Below are positions 48,533 to 58,614 of a DNA stretch of 64,000 nucleotides, in pieces. The notes beneath the pieces were generated by a model. That model saw nothing but the letters and a program-made list of their open reading frames with translations. It did no database searches and was not told where the DNA came from. How positions within the stretch are numbered: the stretch's first letter is position 1; each line of letters begins with the position of its first letter. Source of the DNA: Odoribacter laneus YIT 12061 (lineage in GTDB: Bacteria; Bacteroidota; Bacteroidia; Bacteroidales; Marinifilaceae); NCBI RefSeq assembly GCF_000243215.1, contig NZ_JH594596.1, positions 1,118,465-1,182,464 of the forward strand, read 5' to 3'. Both the position numbers and the translations under genes were made by a program.

Positions 48533-48540
48533 TACCTTTG
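48533..48540 (+). promoter_or_regulatory. Candidate -7 element for the coiled-coil membrane protein gene
   Basis: TACCTTTG matches TAnnTTTG, about 92 nt before the start codon at 48633. No exact -33 TTTG is visible. Confidence 0.5.
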
Positions 48541-48632
48541 CACCTAAAGTCGGATATTTTTAAGTTAATATTCTCGAGGAAAATAAAGTAAATCTGAATA
48601 ATAGAAACTAAATAATAACAACTGCTTCATTT

Positions 48633-49520
48633 ATGGAAGAAAATAAATTTATTCAAAGTAAAAAAGACAAACGGCTGATGGTCATCATCGGTTGTCTTTC
48701 CGGTGTGCTGCTCCTCTTACTCGTATTCTTTCTGGTAGAATGGTCTCAAAACAGGAAACATATCGCTGCTATTCATGAAGAAAAAGAATTACTGGAACAG
48801 GAATTGACAGATCTCAGTACCAATTACGATAATTTGAAAACTTCTAATGATACCCTAAATGAAAAATTATTGGTTGAACAGGAAAAGATTGCTACCCTAC
48901 TGGAGGAAATGAAAAAATTCAGGGACAATTCTTATGCAGAAATCAACAAATACAAGCGGGAAATCGGTACTCTTAAAACTGTATTGAGAAGCTATGTGGT
49001 ACAAATCGATTCCTTAAATCGTTTGAACCAACAATTGGCTCAAGAAAACACAGAGGTAAAACAACAGATGAACTGGGTTCGGGAGCGCAATACAAAACTG
49101 GAAAATGAACAAAAAAATATGAAAAAAGTCATTGCCATAGCAGGTGCTTTGACGGTTGAAAATTTTGTAGTCGTTCCTATTAATAAAAAAGGCAAGGAGG
49201 TAAATTGGAAAAAATGTTTCCAGTTGCGGGCAGATTTTATCATCCCCAAAAACATTACCGCCAAACGGGGGAAACGCATCATCTATTTACGCTTGACACG
49301 TCCGGACGACAAAGTCATTGCTTTCAGCGAAAAATCTTACTTTAAATACCAAAATGCCACTCTTACTTATTCAGCCAAACGGGAATTCGAATACGAAGGA
49401 GAACGTCTGGAAATGTCCATATATTGGCCTAATGACGGAAGTCTGGTAAAAGGCAGATATACCGCAGACTTATTTTGCGATAATGAAAATATCGGAAGTA
49501 CAGAGTTTTTCCTAAAATAG
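48633..49520 (+). CDS. Membrane-anchored coiled-coil protein with C-terminal beta domain
   Basis: The 295-residue protein has one membrane helix (about 17-39), a coiled coil (about 48-175; KELLEQELTDLSTNYDNLKT and on) and a C-terminal 120-residue strand-rich domain (LRADFIIPKNITAKRGKRII). The layout suggests a periplasmic spacer holding a binding domain. Similar proteins appear in Bacteroidales, but I know no function. It is just upstream of fhs, 37 bp apart, and may share its transcript. Confidence 0.65.
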   Translation: MEENKFIQSKKDKRLMVIIGCLSGVLLLLLVFFLVEWSQNRKHIAAIHEEKELLEQELTDLSTNYDNLKTSNDTLNEKLLVEQEKIATLLEEMKKFRDNSYAEINKYKREIGTLKTVLRSYVVQIDSLNRLNQQLAQENTEVKQQMNWVRERNTKLENEQKNMKKVIAIAGALTVENFVVVPINKKGKEVNWKKCFQLRADFIIPKNITAKRGKRIIYLRLTRPDDKVIAFSEKSYFKYQNATLTYSAKREFEYEGERLEMSIYWPNDGSLVKGRYTADLFCDNENIGSTEFFLK

Positions 49521-49557
49521 AATCGTCTTTTTAGAAACAAAATAGAGTTATAAAGCC

Positions 49558-51225
49558 ATGACAGACATTGAAATAGCAAACACAATCCAATTAAAGCCCA
49601 TTGGGGAAATTGCAGCGAAATTAGGCATAGATTCTGATATGCTGGAATTTTACGGGAAGTATAAAGCCAAATTACCCCTCTCTTTGATCGACGAAAATCG
49701 ACTGCGAGAAAAGCATTTAATTTTAGTGTCTGCCATTTCGCCTACTCCTGCAGGAGAAGGAAAAACAACTGTTTCTATCGGCCTGACCGAAGGTTTGAAC
49801 CGCATTGGTAAGAAGACAACGGTCGTACTCCGGGAACCTTCTTTAGGACCGGTTTTCGGTATCAAAGGGGGCGCTACCGGAGGAGGATATTCCCAGGTAC
49901 TGCCGATGGAAGATATCAACCTGCATTTTACAGGAGATTTCAATGCTGTCGAAAAAGCACATAATTTACTGGCAGCTTTAATCGACAATAACATACAAAG
50001 TAAAACGACCTCCCTGGGGATAGATCCCCGTACCGTGACCTGGAAGCGGGTGATGGATATGAACGACCGCTCTTTACGCCACATCATTGTCGGTTTGGGA
50101 GGAACGGCTTCCGGTATTCCCAGGGAAACGGGGTTTGATATTACAGCAGCTTCCGAAGTAATGGCTATCCTTTGCCTTTCGGAAGATTTTGCTGATTTAA
50201 AAGAACGCTTGGGGAATATTTTTATCGGATATACTTACGACAAACAGCCGATATATGCCCGGGATCTCAAAGCGAACGGAGCAATGGCAGCCTTGCTCAA
50301 AGAAGCGATAAAACCAAATCTGGTTCAGACAATAGAAGGAAATCCCGCCATTATTCATGGAGGTCCTTTTGCAAATATTGCACAGGGAACCAATTCCATC
50401 ATCGCGACCAAAATGGGTTTATCTTTATCCGATTTCGTCGTAACGGAAGCCGGCTTTGGATTCGACTTAGGAGCAGAAAAATTCTTCGACATCAAATGTG
50501 TTAAAGCGGGTTTAAGCCCCAGTGCAGTAGTACTGGTAGCTACTGTAAGGGCCCTGAAATATCACGGCGGAGTAAAAATGGACGCTTTGAAGGAAGAAAA
50601 CAAGGAGGCTTTGCGAAAAGGAATGGAAAATCTGGAAAAGCATGTAGAGAACATGAAAAAATTCAACATCTGCCCGATTGTAGCCCTCAACCGCTTTGCT
50701 ACAGACACAGATGCTGAAATTGAACTGATTGCAGATAAGTGCCGGCAACTGGAAGTACCTATGGAAGTGGCAGATGTTTGGGCACAGGGAGGAAAAGGAG
50801 CCGAAAAACTGGCCCGTCTCACGGCCAAAGTTGCAGAACAATGCGTATGTCGTCTGCACCCCCTTTACGATTGGAATTGGAGCATCGAGAAAAAAGTAGA
50901 AACCATTGCCAAGGAAATCTATGGAGCCGCTGCCATCGATTATACCAGTCAAGCTAAAAATGATCTGAAAAAAATTATCTCCTTGGGTTTAGACAAACTG
51001 CCCGTTTGTATTGCCAAAACTCAGAAATCCCTTTCTGATAATCCTAAATTGCTGGGCAGACCCAAAGATTTTATCGTAACCGTTCGTCAGATCGAAATTG
51101 CTTCAGGGGCTGGATTCGTCATCCCTATAACGGGCGATATTATGAGAATGCCCGGTTTGCCAGACTCCCCTTCTGCAGAACGCATTGATGTCGACAAGGA
51201 AGGGCATATTTCGGGACTTTTCTAA
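49558..51225 (+). CDS. fhs: Formate-tetrahydrofolate ligase
   Basis: Fhs joins formate to tetrahydrofolate with ATP, giving 10-formyl-THF for purH and other one-carbon steps. The 555-residue protein has the P-loop PAGEGKTT at 64-71, EPSLGPVFGIKGGATGGGYS near 95, and TEAGFGFDLGAEKFFDIKC near 295. Length is normal. A terminator hairpin follows, so it ends its unit. Confidence 0.97.
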   Translation: MTDIEIANTIQLKPIGEIAAKLGIDSDMLEFYGKYKAKLPLSLIDENRLREKHLILVSAISPTPAGEGKTTVSIGLTEGLNRIGKKTTVVLREPSLGPVFGIKGGATGGGYSQVLPMEDINLHFTGDFNAVEKAHNLLAALIDNNIQSKTTSLGIDPRTVTWKRVMDMNDRSLRHIIVGLGGTASGIPRETGFDITAASEVMAILCLSEDFADLKERLGNIFIGYTYDKQPIYARDLKANGAMAALLKEAIKPNLVQTIEGNPAIIHGGPFANIAQGTNSIIATKMGLSLSDFVVTEAGFGFDLGAEKFFDIKCVKAGLSPSAVVLVATVRALKYHGGVKMDALKEENKEALRKGMENLEKHVENMKKFNICPIVALNRFATDTDAEIELIADKCRQLEVPMEVADVWAQGGKGAEKLARLTAKVAEQCVCRLHPLYDWNWSIEKKVETIAKEIYGAAAIDYTSQAKNDLKKIISLGLDKLPVCIAKTQKSLSDNPKLLGRPKDFIVTVRQIEIASGAGFVIPITGDIMRMPGLPDSPSAERIDVDKEGHISGLF

Positions 51226-51233
51226 AATCATAA

Positions 51234-51271
51234 TCCGGTATTTGAAAGAAGTATTTCAACCAAATACCGGA
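51234..51271 (+). terminator. Terminator after fhs
   Basis: TCCGGTATTTG (51234-51244) pairs perfectly with CAAATACCGGA (51261-51271). It starts 8 nt after the fhs stop and is followed by AAATTATCTTTTCCC. Confidence 0.6.
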
Positions 51272-51330
51272 AAATTATCTTTTCCCTTCTAACGGATTTT
51301 TTCATTGTTCAATTTTGAAATAAGCTTACT

Positions 51331-52518
51331 ATGCGTAGTAATATTTTAATATATTTAGTTGGTATATTATTTATAGTGTTAACAGATACTTTCTTATTTA
51401 TTCAAATCAGAAAGTTTTTACGCAAAAAACGGGCTATCCTTTTTTATTTGATCCATAGTTTATTGTTTATTCTGGGTCTGACATTGTATCATTTTACAGT
51501 TCCCCGCCTCAAAGGACCTGAGAGTTATTACTGGATCGGACTGGCAATCGGTATCCTTTTCTTGTTCTATGCTCCGAAAGTTATTTTCATTTTATTGAAT
51601 ATTTTGGCCAGTATCGGAGGATTACTAAACCGTAAAATTCAAAAAATAGGACGCAAAATTGCGACAGTATGCGCCCTATCTCTCTTCCTGATCCTTTTAT
51701 ACAGTATGACCTGGGGACGTTACAATTTTAAAATGACTACAAGAGAAATCTGTTTTACAAATTTGCCTGAAGCTTTTCATTCATTTAAAATTGTACAACT
51801 TACAGATCTCCATCTGGGAAGCCTCCCCTCTCATTATCCGGGAATTTCCAGACTTGTTAAAGAAGTAAACGCCCTACATCCCGATCTTATTCTTTTTACG
51901 GGCGATATGGTCAATAATTTTGCTTCCGAGTTAGCTCCATGGACGGGCGAATTGAGTAAATTAAAGGCTAAATACGGTAAATTCGCAGTCACCGGCAACC
52001 ACGATTACGGAAGTTATACCCGCTGGAGTTCCCCGGAAGAACAAAAACAAAATGGAATAGATTTTTTCCGGAATATGGAAGCTGCCGGATTCACAATGCT
52101 AAACAATACCCATCGTGCCATTCCTTTAAAAGGAGATACAATCTATATCGCAGGAGTCGAAAACTGGGGAAATCCGCCTTTCCCGCAGTATGGCAGACTA
52201 AAAGAAGCCATCGCCGGAATTCAGGGTCAGTTTATCATTCTCCTCTCCCACGATCCTTCTCATTGGCGTGCACAAGTACTGGACGAACCCATTCCCCTCA
52301 CTCTCTCGGGACATACTCACGCCATGCAAATGGGAATTAAAATTGGAAAATACGAATGGAGTCCTGCCCAATATATTTACCCGGAATATGACGGATTGTA
52401 TCAAAGCCAAAACCAATATTTAAATGTTTCCCGGGGACAAGGATATTTGGGATTCCCCGGACGAATCGGACTCAGGCCGGAAATTACAGTTCTCATTTTA
52501 ACAAATAATTGCAAATAA
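51331..52518 (+). CDS. Membrane-associated calcineurin-like metallophosphoesterase
   Basis: The 395-residue protein has about four N-terminal membrane helices (about 5-130) and a phosphoesterase domain with all metal motifs: QLTDLHLGS, FTGDMVNN, VTGNHDYG, LLSHDPSHW and LSGHTHAMQMG. This layout matches YkuE/YaeI-type enzymes, some of which act on lipid or membrane phosphates; the substrate here is not evident. It follows the fhs terminator as a single gene. Confidence 0.9.
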   Translation: MRSNILIYLVGILFIVLTDTFLFIQIRKFLRKKRAILFYLIHSLLFILGLTLYHFTVPRLKGPESYYWIGLAIGILFLFYAPKVIFILLNILASIGGLLNRKIQKIGRKIATVCALSLFLILLYSMTWGRYNFKMTTREICFTNLPEAFHSFKIVQLTDLHLGSLPSHYPGISRLVKEVNALHPDLILFTGDMVNNFASELAPWTGELSKLKAKYGKFAVTGNHDYGSYTRWSSPEEQKQNGIDFFRNMEAAGFTMLNNTHRAIPLKGDTIYIAGVENWGNPPFPQYGRLKEAIAGIQGQFIILLSHDPSHWRAQVLDEPIPLTLSGHTHAMQMGIKIGKYEWSPAQYIYPEYDGLYQSQNQYLNVSRGQGYLGFPGRIGLRPEITVLILTNNCK

Positions 52519-52609
52519 ATAAATAATTTATTAACTTTTTTATAAATTGCAAACTTAACTAAACTACTATAAAACTAAACTAGACTAATTTCAAATTGAC
52601 TGATACACA

Positions 52610-54472
52610 ATGAAGAAGTATACTTACAGGAGCTTTTCACAAAAACTGATTCTGTATCTTTTAATAGCGATGTTATGCATATTTTCACTCGTATTTGTAT
52701 GCTTATATGCTTCTGCTAAAAATTTTACGCATACTTATATTTCTCATGAAATGAATGACTTAGCTTCAAACATTTGCAGAACCCTGAAACGTAAAATTGA
52801 CGAAATCGAACAAATTCCCCAACTGACGTTCGGTAAGGAAGAAATAAACGATTCTACAAATTTCGATCATTTTCTTTCGAGAATGATAAATACCTACCCT
52901 TTTCTTACGCAAATCTCCCTTCATCATAATAATCGTACTTACTGTAAATCCAAGGGATCTGTTTCCCACGATATTGCAGAAAACAATGCAAACCTATCTG
53001 CCGACACCAAACAGATCCTTTATAAAAACTCCCGGGAAGGTTATTGGTATATAAAATCCCGAAATGCCGGCAACACTGTACTCTGTTATTGCGAACCCCT
53101 TCCTTCCTCTCTCAAACAAAATAAACCCGGGCATCTGGAACTTAATTTTTATTTAAAACATCTCACAAACTTTATCCAGGATATAAAGCCTTCTCCTTCC
53201 GGCTATATCTTTATTACAGATCAAGAGGGAAATTTTCTTATTCACCCGAAATCTGAAGTAATTCGTTACGGTAATCTGTTCCATTACCTAAAAGAAAAGC
53301 ACATTAAATGTTGTGACAAAATAAAAAATTATCTGACCGCTGGAACAGGAAATAGCTATCTTACGAAGGAGAATACCCGTTATTGTATGTATTATCATAC
53401 AGATTCGATATTTCATTGGAAGATTAACAGCATCTGTCCCTGTGAAGAAATTCAGAGCACTTCCGATAAATTCTGCTTATTATTCCTCTTCATTTTTTGT
53501 ATAGGCTTTTTTACCCTACTCGGCATCATTATTTGGATTGTACGCCATTCCTTATTCCCTTTAGGTGAATTTACTAAAAATGTACATAATATCTGTAACG
53601 GAAAAAGGAATCTATTATTTCCAACCAATCCTCACAACAAGGAGCTGCAGGAATTATACGAATCTTTCGCTTATATGCAAAATAATATCACCTCCTATAT
53701 CAAAGAGCTAAAGAGAACGACAGCAGAAAATGAAAAAATCACTACAGAAATTAATTTAGCCAGAAAAATACAAAAACGGTTTTTACCCAAACCCATCGAT
53801 TTACCTCCTAATATTGAACTGTACGGAGAATTGAAACAATCCAAAAGTGTAGGAGGTGATTTATATGAATACTTTTTAATCGATAACCGCCTTTACTTCG
53901 CTATTGGGGACGTTTCCGGAAAAGGCGTCCCGGCAGCCCTCTATATGGCTTCCATTATCAAACTTTTCCGTTATGTAGCCAGCAGGCAAAATTCTACTGC
54001 TGAAATTTGCAATACAATCAATGCCCATATGTGTGATAATAATGAAGACGATATGTATGTAACGATGGCCATCGGAATTATGGATATAAATACAGGGGTT
54101 ATCACGTTTACGAATGCTGGTCATCCCCGTCCTCTTATCATCCATCAGAACGGACAGATCCATACTTTGAATAAATATACAGATGTTCCTATCGGGATTC
54201 TCGAGGACTACAAATTTTCAGAATTTACGTATACGCTCTGCCAAGGATGCCAGATCCTCTTATTTACCGATGGTATTACCGACGCCGAAAACAATAACGG
54301 AAATTTTTTCGGACAAGGCAGGCTAATGGAATGTATCCAACAGGTGACAGACCGCTCTCCACAGTTTATCGTCTCTTCTATATTAAAAGGAATCCACAGT
54401 CATATCAAGGATGCAGGCCAATCGGATGATTTCACTATCCTTTCTATTTTATACAATGGGATTCCGAACTAA
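52610..54472 (+). CDS. Membrane sensor with SpoIIE/PP2C-type phosphatase domain
   Basis: The 620-residue protein has membrane helices at about 14-34 and 285-310, with a periplasmic sensor region (35-284) that looks Cache-like (SPSGYIFITDQEGNFLIHPK). A HAMP-like linker (about 310-365), a coiled coil and a PP2C-type SpoIIE domain (about 395-620) follow. Metal-binding acids lie in GGDLYEYF, AIGDVSGKGVPAAL, FTDGITDAEN and QSDDFTIL. Such proteins usually dephosphorylate anti-anti-sigma (STAS) proteins, but no STAS or kinase gene lies nearby, so its partner is elsewhere. Confidence 0.9.
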   Translation: MKKYTYRSFSQKLILYLLIAMLCIFSLVFVCLYASAKNFTHTYISHEMNDLASNICRTLKRKIDEIEQIPQLTFGKEEINDSTNFDHFLSRMINTYPFLTQISLHHNNRTYCKSKGSVSHDIAENNANLSADTKQILYKNSREGYWYIKSRNAGNTVLCYCEPLPSSLKQNKPGHLELNFYLKHLTNFIQDIKPSPSGYIFITDQEGNFLIHPKSEVIRYGNLFHYLKEKHIKCCDKIKNYLTAGTGNSYLTKENTRYCMYYHTDSIFHWKINSICPCEEIQSTSDKFCLLFLFIFCIGFFTLLGIIIWIVRHSLFPLGEFTKNVHNICNGKRNLLFPTNPHNKELQELYESFAYMQNNITSYIKELKRTTAENEKITTEINLARKIQKRFLPKPIDLPPNIELYGELKQSKSVGGDLYEYFLIDNRLYFAIGDVSGKGVPAALYMASIIKLFRYVASRQNSTAEICNTINAHMCDNNEDDMYVTMAIGIMDINTGVITFTNAGHPRPLIIHQNGQIHTLNKYTDVPIGILEDYKFSEFTYTLCQGCQILLFTDGITDAENNNGNFFGQGRLMECIQQVTDRSPQFIVSSILKGIHSHIKDAGQSDDFTILSILYNGIPN

Positions 54473-56286
54473 TTGACGTCCTCGTCCAATACTTGCAGGT
54501 AAGCCTTTAATCGTTCATTATTTAAAGCCAAACTATCGCCTCTAAGATAGGTATTGTTTTTTAAATCGTAAATAGAAATTCCTTCCTGAGAAACAATACC
54601 CATAGCATTGGAATAGGAATAAAAAGCAAATGGAATAATATCTTCTGCCAGTAAATTCTTACTGTACCGATACCCGGAAGCATCCATTCCCAATTGAGCC
54701 AATAAGGTGGCTGCTATGTCAGACTGCGAACCGATAGTCGAAATAACAGTATCCTGTACATTTAATGCTCCTCCGGCAAACAATAAAGGTATATGAAAAG
54801 CTTTCGGCTCAAAAGGCTGCAAATCCCCTATTTTTATAGTACCATGATCTGCTACCAAAATAAACAGGGTATTGTCCCACAATCCAGATGCTTTACATTT
54901 ACGAATAAAATCACCGATACAAGCATCGCTGTAATAAATGGCATTTAAAAATCGTTTTTCTTCCGAACTACCGGTTATACGGGTTTCCATAGGTACTTCA
55001 AAAGGTTCGTGGCTACTCATATTAAAAGCCATATACATAAAAGGTTGAGGAGCTTTTTTTATATCTTCAAAAAGACGTTCGAACATATACTCATCGTGTA
55101 TTCCCCATTTAAATCGTTCTTCCTGAGCTTTTCCGGAGAAATCATCTTCTGTCACCATCTCCTGAAAACTCATCGTAACATACGAACGGAACCCTCCAAA
55201 ATTGATATCTCCCGCATAATAAAAACGCGTATGATAACCATTGGCTTCCAGATCTTTCGAAAAACGAGGGCGGGCAGCCGTCTTATTCGGGTATTTCAAT
55301 AAAGAAAAATTCGGGTGAGAAGGATAAGCACTGATCACTCCTGCCATTCCCCGGTCAGATCGATTCCCGACAGCGTAAATATGGGAAAAAAGTATACCTT
55401 CTTTTGCCAACTGATTCAGATGCGGGGTTACCCCCGGTTCTCCTCCCAAAGCTTCTATTGCATTTGCAGTAAAACTCTCCAATAAGAGAAAGACAATATT
55501 GGGGCGGGGATTCTTTAAGATCTGCTTATACGCACCTTCTTGCCGGATCAAAGTATCCACGATTTCGTGCGCTTTCCCGGTCGGCATATATTCGAATTTT
55601 TTTTGTCCCTTATTCATGTGAAGCACTTCGTAAATAAAATTCCATACCGGATTGATGGCCGCTTGATTGGCAAACATACTGGTTTTATGGAAAAAGACAA
55701 AGCTTGTATTCATCGGGGCTACGTTAAAGCCTCCCCGTACCGGAATAATCATCAAGGCGCTCAAGATTAAAAAGAGAGGGACTTGTCCCCATGAACCGGA
55801 TTTATAATGATAAGGCCGGGAAATAAAACGGTAATACAAGTAATAACTGCCTGCAATCAGAACAACTAAAAACAATAGCAATCCTATAATCCACCCATTC
55901 GGCAAAGACGCCAAAGCTTCCTTCGGAGTCTTTATATACAATAAAGGAGTGGAATCGATATGATATCCCCAATTTTTAAAAAGTTCCAGATCTACCACTA
56001 CCACTGTCCAAAACAAGATCAATAGTATAAATGTCAATACGGCAAAACAGCTCTTAATGATGGATTCCCGAACGAAGGGAGTAAATGCCGTAATCAGGCA
56101 GGCTAACATCATAATGTATCCTCCCAATGAAAAATCCAGCTGTAGTCCCCGGTAAAAGATTTGAAAATAATCCGTAACCTGTAGAGCATCTCCTTTTTCA
56201 TAAAGCAAAAAAATGACTTTTGCAAGGATAGATAATACGATCCAAAACAAATAGTATTTCACTAAAAACCAAATCTTTGCACGCAT
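54469..56286 (-). CDS. LTA-synthase-like sulfatase-fold membrane enzyme
   Basis: The 605-residue protein has about five N-terminal membrane helices (about 8-190) and an extracytoplasmic alkaline-phosphatase-fold domain with the nucleophile Thr in LLLESFTANAIEAL, VADHGTIK and HEPFEVP. The family includes LtaS and phosphoglycerol or phosphoethanolamine transferases. In a Gram-negative host the likely role is head-group transfer to envelope glycans or lipids, since lipoteichoic acid is not expected. It overlaps the phosphatase gene by 4 bp at the convergent ends. Confidence 0.88.
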   Translation of the reverse strand: MRAKIWFLVKYYLFWIVLSILAKVIFLLYEKGDALQVTDYFQIFYRGLQLDFSLGGYIMMLACLITAFTPFVRESIIKSCFAVLTFILLILFWTVVVVDLELFKNWGYHIDSTPLLYIKTPKEALASLPNGWIIGLLLFLVVLIAGSYYLYYRFISRPYHYKSGSWGQVPLFLILSALMIIPVRGGFNVAPMNTSFVFFHKTSMFANQAAINPVWNFIYEVLHMNKGQKKFEYMPTGKAHEIVDTLIRQEGAYKQILKNPRPNIVFLLLESFTANAIEALGGEPGVTPHLNQLAKEGILFSHIYAVGNRSDRGMAGVISAYPSHPNFSLLKYPNKTAARPRFSKDLEANGYHTRFYYAGDINFGGFRSYVTMSFQEMVTEDDFSGKAQEERFKWGIHDEYMFERLFEDIKKAPQPFMYMAFNMSSHEPFEVPMETRITGSSEEKRFLNAIYYSDACIGDFIRKCKASGLWDNTLFILVADHGTIKIGDLQPFEPKAFHIPLLFAGGALNVQDTVISTIGSQSDIAATLLAQLGMDASGYRYSKNLLAEDIIPFAFYSYSNAMGIVSQEGISIYDLKNNTYLRGDSLALNNERLKAYLQVLDEDVN

Positions 56287-56324
56287 AGAACAGTATATTT
56301 AAATTCTTTATACAGACAATCTTG

Positions 56325-57872
56325 TTAAAACGGAGCTTCCCCCGGAATAATTCCGGATTCAAATGATTTTCCTCCTTCCTCAAAACCGGAATCCAAAGAA
56401 GGGACTGGTTCGTCATTCAATTTGGAACTATAGGTGCGGGTTACCAATTCCCCGGTTGTCGTATCCGAATGAAAAGGAGTCGCCATTTCCAGATCACAGA
56501 ATTGCGTCAGTTCGCTTCTGAAACGCAATTGTATTTCTCCCACAGCTCCGTTACGATGCTTGGCAATAATAATATCTGCTATACCTTTTAGGCTATTGCC
56601 CTGCGCATCTGTCATGATACCGTATTTTTCAGGACGATGGATAAACAATACCATATCAGCATCCTGTTCAATCGCTCCGGATTCCCGCAGATCGGATAAC
56701 ATCGGTTTTTTAGCATCCCCCGTTCGCAATTCTACACCACGATTAAGCTGGGAAAGGGCAATGACCGGTACATTCAATTCTTTAGCAATAATCTTCAATT
56801 GCCGGGAAATCATGCTGACTTCCTGCTCCCGGTTTCCCCTCATGTCTGCACCTGCTGTCATCAGCTGAAGATAATCGATAATGATGACTTTGACGTCGTA
56901 TTTTTGCTTCAATCTCCTGCATTTTGCCCGTAATTCAAAAATAGACAGAGCCGGAGTATCATCTACATATATGGGAGCAGTTATCAACGTTTTAATTTTA
57001 CTGTGCAGATGTTTCCATTCATCCTCCGTCAGACGCCCATTTTTTATTTTTTCGGAACCCAATTCTGTCTCACTGGCAATCAGACGATTGACCAACTGTA
57101 TAGAAGACATTTCCAAAGAAAAAACAGCTATCGGTTGTTTATACGACACAGCCATATTCCGGGCCATTGAAAGTACAAACGCCGTCTTTCCCATAGCCGG
57201 ACGGGCAGCAATGATTACCAAATCAGAGTTTTGCCAACCGGAAGTAACTTCATCCAATGCCGTAAAACCAGAAGGAATACCGCTGATCCCGTCCGGTCGT
57301 TTTGCTGCAGCTTCTATTCCCCGGATAGCGTCTTCTATAAGGGGAGCTATCTCCGTTGTATCCTTGCGAATATTACCGTCTGCTATATCAAACACAGCCT
57401 TCTGAGCCTTATCGACCAAATCCGCTACATCTGTCGCCTCATCATACGCCATATCCTGCAACTCTGTACAAACACCGATCAGTTTCCGCTGTATATACTT
57501 TTGCACAATTATCCTGGCATGAAATTCAATATGTGCAGCCGAAGCCACTCGTGAAGTCAACTGAGAGAGATAATAATAACCTCCCACTTGCTCCAACTCT
57601 CCGTTACTCTTCAATTTTTCACTTACCGTCAGCAAATCCACAGGTTCATCATTGATAAATAACTGATGGATGGCTTTAAAAATCCGTTGATGTGCATCCT
57701 TATAAAAACATTCCGGCTTCAGTAAATCCCCTACAATGGCAAAAGCATCCTTTTCCAACATCAGAGCGCCCAATACAGCCTCCTCTAAATCTACCGCCTG
57801 CGGAGGCATTTTTCCGTACTCAGAAGGTAAATCCCTATAATTATTTTTTGTATTCTCGTTTTTTTTTGCCAT
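56325..57872 (-). CDS. dnaB: Replicative DNA helicase DnaB
   Basis: DnaB is the hexameric helicase that opens the replication fork. The 515-residue protein has the N-terminal helical domain (PPQAVDLEEAVLGALMLEKD), the RecA-like domain with Walker A ARPAMGKTAF near 220, Walker B KVIIIDYLQLM and the DnaB motif ALSQLNRGVE. A TTG-initiated extension from 57989 would overlap the promoter element at 57906-57913; the ATG at 57872 (MAKKNENTKNN) is used instead. The C-terminal 40 residues are acidic and probably flexible. No intein is present. Confidence 0.97.
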   Translation of the reverse strand: MAKKNENTKNNYRDLPSEYGKMPPQAVDLEEAVLGALMLEKDAFAIVGDLLKPECFYKDAHQRIFKAIHQLFINDEPVDLLTVSEKLKSNGELEQVGGYYYLSQLTSRVASAAHIEFHARIIVQKYIQRKLIGVCTELQDMAYDEATDVADLVDKAQKAVFDIADGNIRKDTTEIAPLIEDAIRGIEAAAKRPDGISGIPSGFTALDEVTSGWQNSDLVIIAARPAMGKTAFVLSMARNMAVSYKQPIAVFSLEMSSIQLVNRLIASETELGSEKIKNGRLTEDEWKHLHSKIKTLITAPIYVDDTPALSIFELRAKCRRLKQKYDVKVIIIDYLQLMTAGADMRGNREQEVSMISRQLKIIAKELNVPVIALSQLNRGVELRTGDAKKPMLSDLRESGAIEQDADMVLFIHRPEKYGIMTDAQGNSLKGIADIIIAKHRNGAVGEIQLRFRSELTQFCDLEMATPFHSDTTTGELVTRTYSSKLNDEPVPSLDSGFEEGGKSFESGIIPGEAPF

Positions 57873-57905
57873 AATTTTATTACAAAAACGTTTTCTTAGC
57901 TCCCA

Positions 57906-57913
57906 CAAAGGTA
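57906..57913 (-). promoter_or_regulatory. Candidate -7 element for dnaB
   Basis: The minus strand reads TACCTTTG here, a match to TAnnTTTG about 34 nt upstream of the dnaB start. It supports the start at 57872. Confidence 0.5.
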
Positions 57914-57999
57914 TAACAATAGACTCAAACGAAATCCTAAGACGACTCCGTTTTATCAAAAAGAAATCAACAACACTGTTGATAAACAAGTTGAGATCC

Positions 58000-58578
58000 T
58001 TAAGATTTGATTATTCCCAATTCTTTTAATTTCCAAAAACATTTAGCTGTGGCCTCTACATCGGCCAATGCATTATGGGCATCTTCAAAGCCTGTTCCAA
58101 ATAAAATCCGATGTAGTTCCGAAAGCTTCGGTGCTTTAAATCCTTTTTTTCCGGGCAACTTGCAATAATCCACCGAACTTTTCATCGTACAATATTTAGG
58201 CTTTAAAAATAAAGAAGTCATCATACGTAAGCGTTCAAATTCAGCCCCAACAATACATTCGTCAAAACTGATATTATGCCCGACAAGCATCTGAGCTTTA
58301 TCTATTTCCGCTGAAAACTCTTCTAAAACCTCCTGTAGGGATTCTCCTTTTTCCAATGCTACCTGCGTTGTGATACCGTGTATACGGGCCGCTTCTACCG
58401 GAATGGTGTAACCTTCCGGCCGGATAATAGCATTCCGTTTACTTATTATATGTTTTTCTGTATCGTATACTATCCACGCTAACTGTACCAATCGCGGCCA
58501 GTTAGCAACATCTGTTATCGGAGCATTCCAACGCAAAGGCAAACCGGTGGTCTCCGTATCAAAAAAAAGATAAGACAT
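58000..58578 (-). CDS. 3'-5' exonuclease, DnaQ/epsilon-like
   Basis: The 192-residue protein has DEDDh motifs: FFDTETTGLP at the start (Asp and Glu), VGHNISFDECIV in the middle and HNALADVEAT near the end. It is probably a proofreading or repair exonuclease of the DnaQ superfamily; whether it is the replicative epsilon subunit is unclear. An ATG at 58599 would add seven residues; the catalytic strand starts at MSYLFFDTET, so 58578 is used. It follows fabI by 36 bp. Confidence 0.88.
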   Translation of the reverse strand: MSYLFFDTETTGLPLRWNAPITDVANWPRLVQLAWIVYDTEKHIISKRNAIIRPEGYTIPVEAARIHGITTQVALEKGESLQEVLEEFSAEIDKAQMLVGHNISFDECIVGAEFERLRMMTSLFLKPKYCTMKSSVDYCKLPGKKGFKAPKLSELHRILFGTGFEDAHNALADVEATAKCFWKLKELGIIKS

Positions 58579-58614
58579 CGCTTTTGTTTTAATGTTCAAA
58601 ATGTTCAGATGTAT

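Noticed and set aside
57873-57989. DnaB extension from a TTG at 57989
   Set aside because: The extension does not match the DnaB N terminus and overlaps the promoter element at 57906-57913.
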